Virus record (IMG/VR): IMGVR_UViG_3300025012_000320
Span: 1 to 20,162 of that record
DNA from: a virus
Direction: 5' to 3' (one strand)
Length of the DNA: 20,162 nucleotides
Each line of letters starts with the position of its first letter. The first letter of the stretch is position 1. Under the pieces are notes generated by a model that worked only from the letters and a program-made list of their open reading frames with translations, did not search any database and was not told where the DNA came from. The position numbers and the translations under genes are program-made. Shown one piece after another: positions 19,697-20,162 of this stretch.

Positions 19697-20162
19697 GTGC
19701 CGACCCGTGAAATAGCCGAAACCGAGGTGCCGGCCCGTGAGCTGGTCGAGACTGAGGTTCCGTCCCGCGAACTGGCAGAGACCGTGCCCGCTACCTGCGA
19801 GCTGGTCGAGCCGGAGGCCCCGGTCCGGGAGGTGGAGTTTACGGCCGAGGCTGAGGCTGTGGTGGATCCGGCATTCAAGCTGTACCACCCGCAGCCCAAA
19901 AATTACATCGGCGCCGCCGGCGGCGTCGGTTTCGGTGTCGGCATCTGTCCCGTGGTGCCATCGGGGTTTGTCGAGCTGCCCGGGACGCGCAGCCCTGGTT
20001 ATGACAACCATGGCAATTATCAGTATGCGGATGGTTCGATCATGGTCTGGATCCCGGCGTTCTATTACCGGATTGGCCATGTCGACAACCCGACCTATGC
20101 GGCCTATGGGGCCAACGCGGTTGACGTGCTGCCCGAGTCGGCGTTTGCCGATGTCGCCGCTG
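19697..20162 (+). CDS. Tail protein with decapeptide repeats and probable C-type-lectin/FGE-like domain (5' part)
   Basis: GTG 19697 follows GAGG and opens a frame that runs off the window after 155 codons. Residues 1-45 are four and a half degenerate copies of a 10-residue unit R-E-L-V-E-T-E-V-P-[AS]. From about residue 58 the sequence reads F-K-L-Y-H-P-Q-P-K-N-Y, then G-A-A-G-G-V-G-F-G-V-G-I-C-P and D-N-H-G-N-Y-Q-Y-A-D-G-S, ending in M-V-W-I-P-A-F-Y-Y. The G-N-Y-Q-Y-x-D-G-S-x-M-V-W-I-P-A-F-Y-Y motif is one I recall from prophage tail proteins with a formylglycine-generating-enzyme/C-type lectin fold, a fold used by receptor-binding proteins. The C-terminal half, where a lectin domain would be complete, is missing here. 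Confidence 0.75.
   Translation, partial: MPTREIAETEVPARELVETEVPSRELAETVPATCELVEPEAPVREVEFTAEAEAVVDPAFKLYHPQPKNYIGAAGGVGFGVGICPVVPSGFVELPGTRSPGYDNHGNYQYADGSIMVWIPAFYYRIGHVDNPTYAAYGANAVDVLPESAFADVAA

Noticed and set aside
1-20162. tRNA or rRNA genes
   Set aside because: No cloverleaf-like segment or rRNA-like stretch was seen; the non-coding gaps are too short or are occupied by repeats.

Overview
This window is the late (head and tail) region of a Mu-like transposable prophage or phage with a siphovirus-type tail. All genes lie on the + strand and are packed end to end, many with ATGA or TGATG overlaps. The DNA is GC-rich with strong Shine-Dalgarno sites, and the best protein resemblances I can recall are to prophages of Desulfobacterota/Geobacter-type bacteria. 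I infer a Gram-negative, high-GC host but cannot fix the taxon. No transposase, repressor, integrase or attachment site lies in the window, so 'Mu-like' rests on gene order and protein families.

Layout: the 3' end of a TraR/DksA zinc-finger gene (1-96); a membrane-anchored coiled-coil protein (89-514) and a small helical protein (490-741); the packaging and head module with terminase small (811-1419) and large (1416-2828) subunits, DUF935 portal (2830-4350), Mu F-like head protein with a C-terminal PBECR-type nuclease domain (4343-5605) and gpG-like morphogenesis protein (5693-6232); Mu I-like protease (6435-7487) with a nested in-frame scaffold start (7062); lambda D-like decoration protein (7484-7819) and lambda E-like capsid protein (7912-8901); connector genes (8960-10255, including DUF1320 and DUF1834 proteins); tail tube (10252-11532); tail assembly chaperone with a programmed -1 frameshift (11652-12056, extended to 12346); a 1597-residue tape measure (12444-17237); a distal tail protein with a carbohydrate-binding-like segment (17234-18145); a tail-fibre-like protein (18160-18936); a secreted protein related to the fibre tip (18959-19309); a small beta-rich tail protein (19343-19693); and the start of a probable C-type-lectin/FGE-fold tail protein cut by the window edge (19697-20162).

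The genes form a working order: packaging motor and portal, capsid maturation (protease, scaffold, decoration, shell), head-tail joining, tail tube, chaperone and tape measure, then tip and host-recognition proteins. The least ordinary points are: (i) a signal-peptide protein homologous to the fibre tip domain and encoded next to it, which may be a receptor-masking or superinfection-exclusion factor; (ii) a GGGAAAC slippery heptamer with a strong downstream hairpin, giving a chaperone extension with four cysteines; (iii) a likely frameshifted 3' end of the F-like/PBECR gene; and (iv) five gaps in the otherwise gapless operon, most filled by host-like repeats (7-bp tandem arrays, an inverted pair of GC-rich palindromes, a shared CCGGCC hairpin), one of which seems to form the tape-measure start codon.
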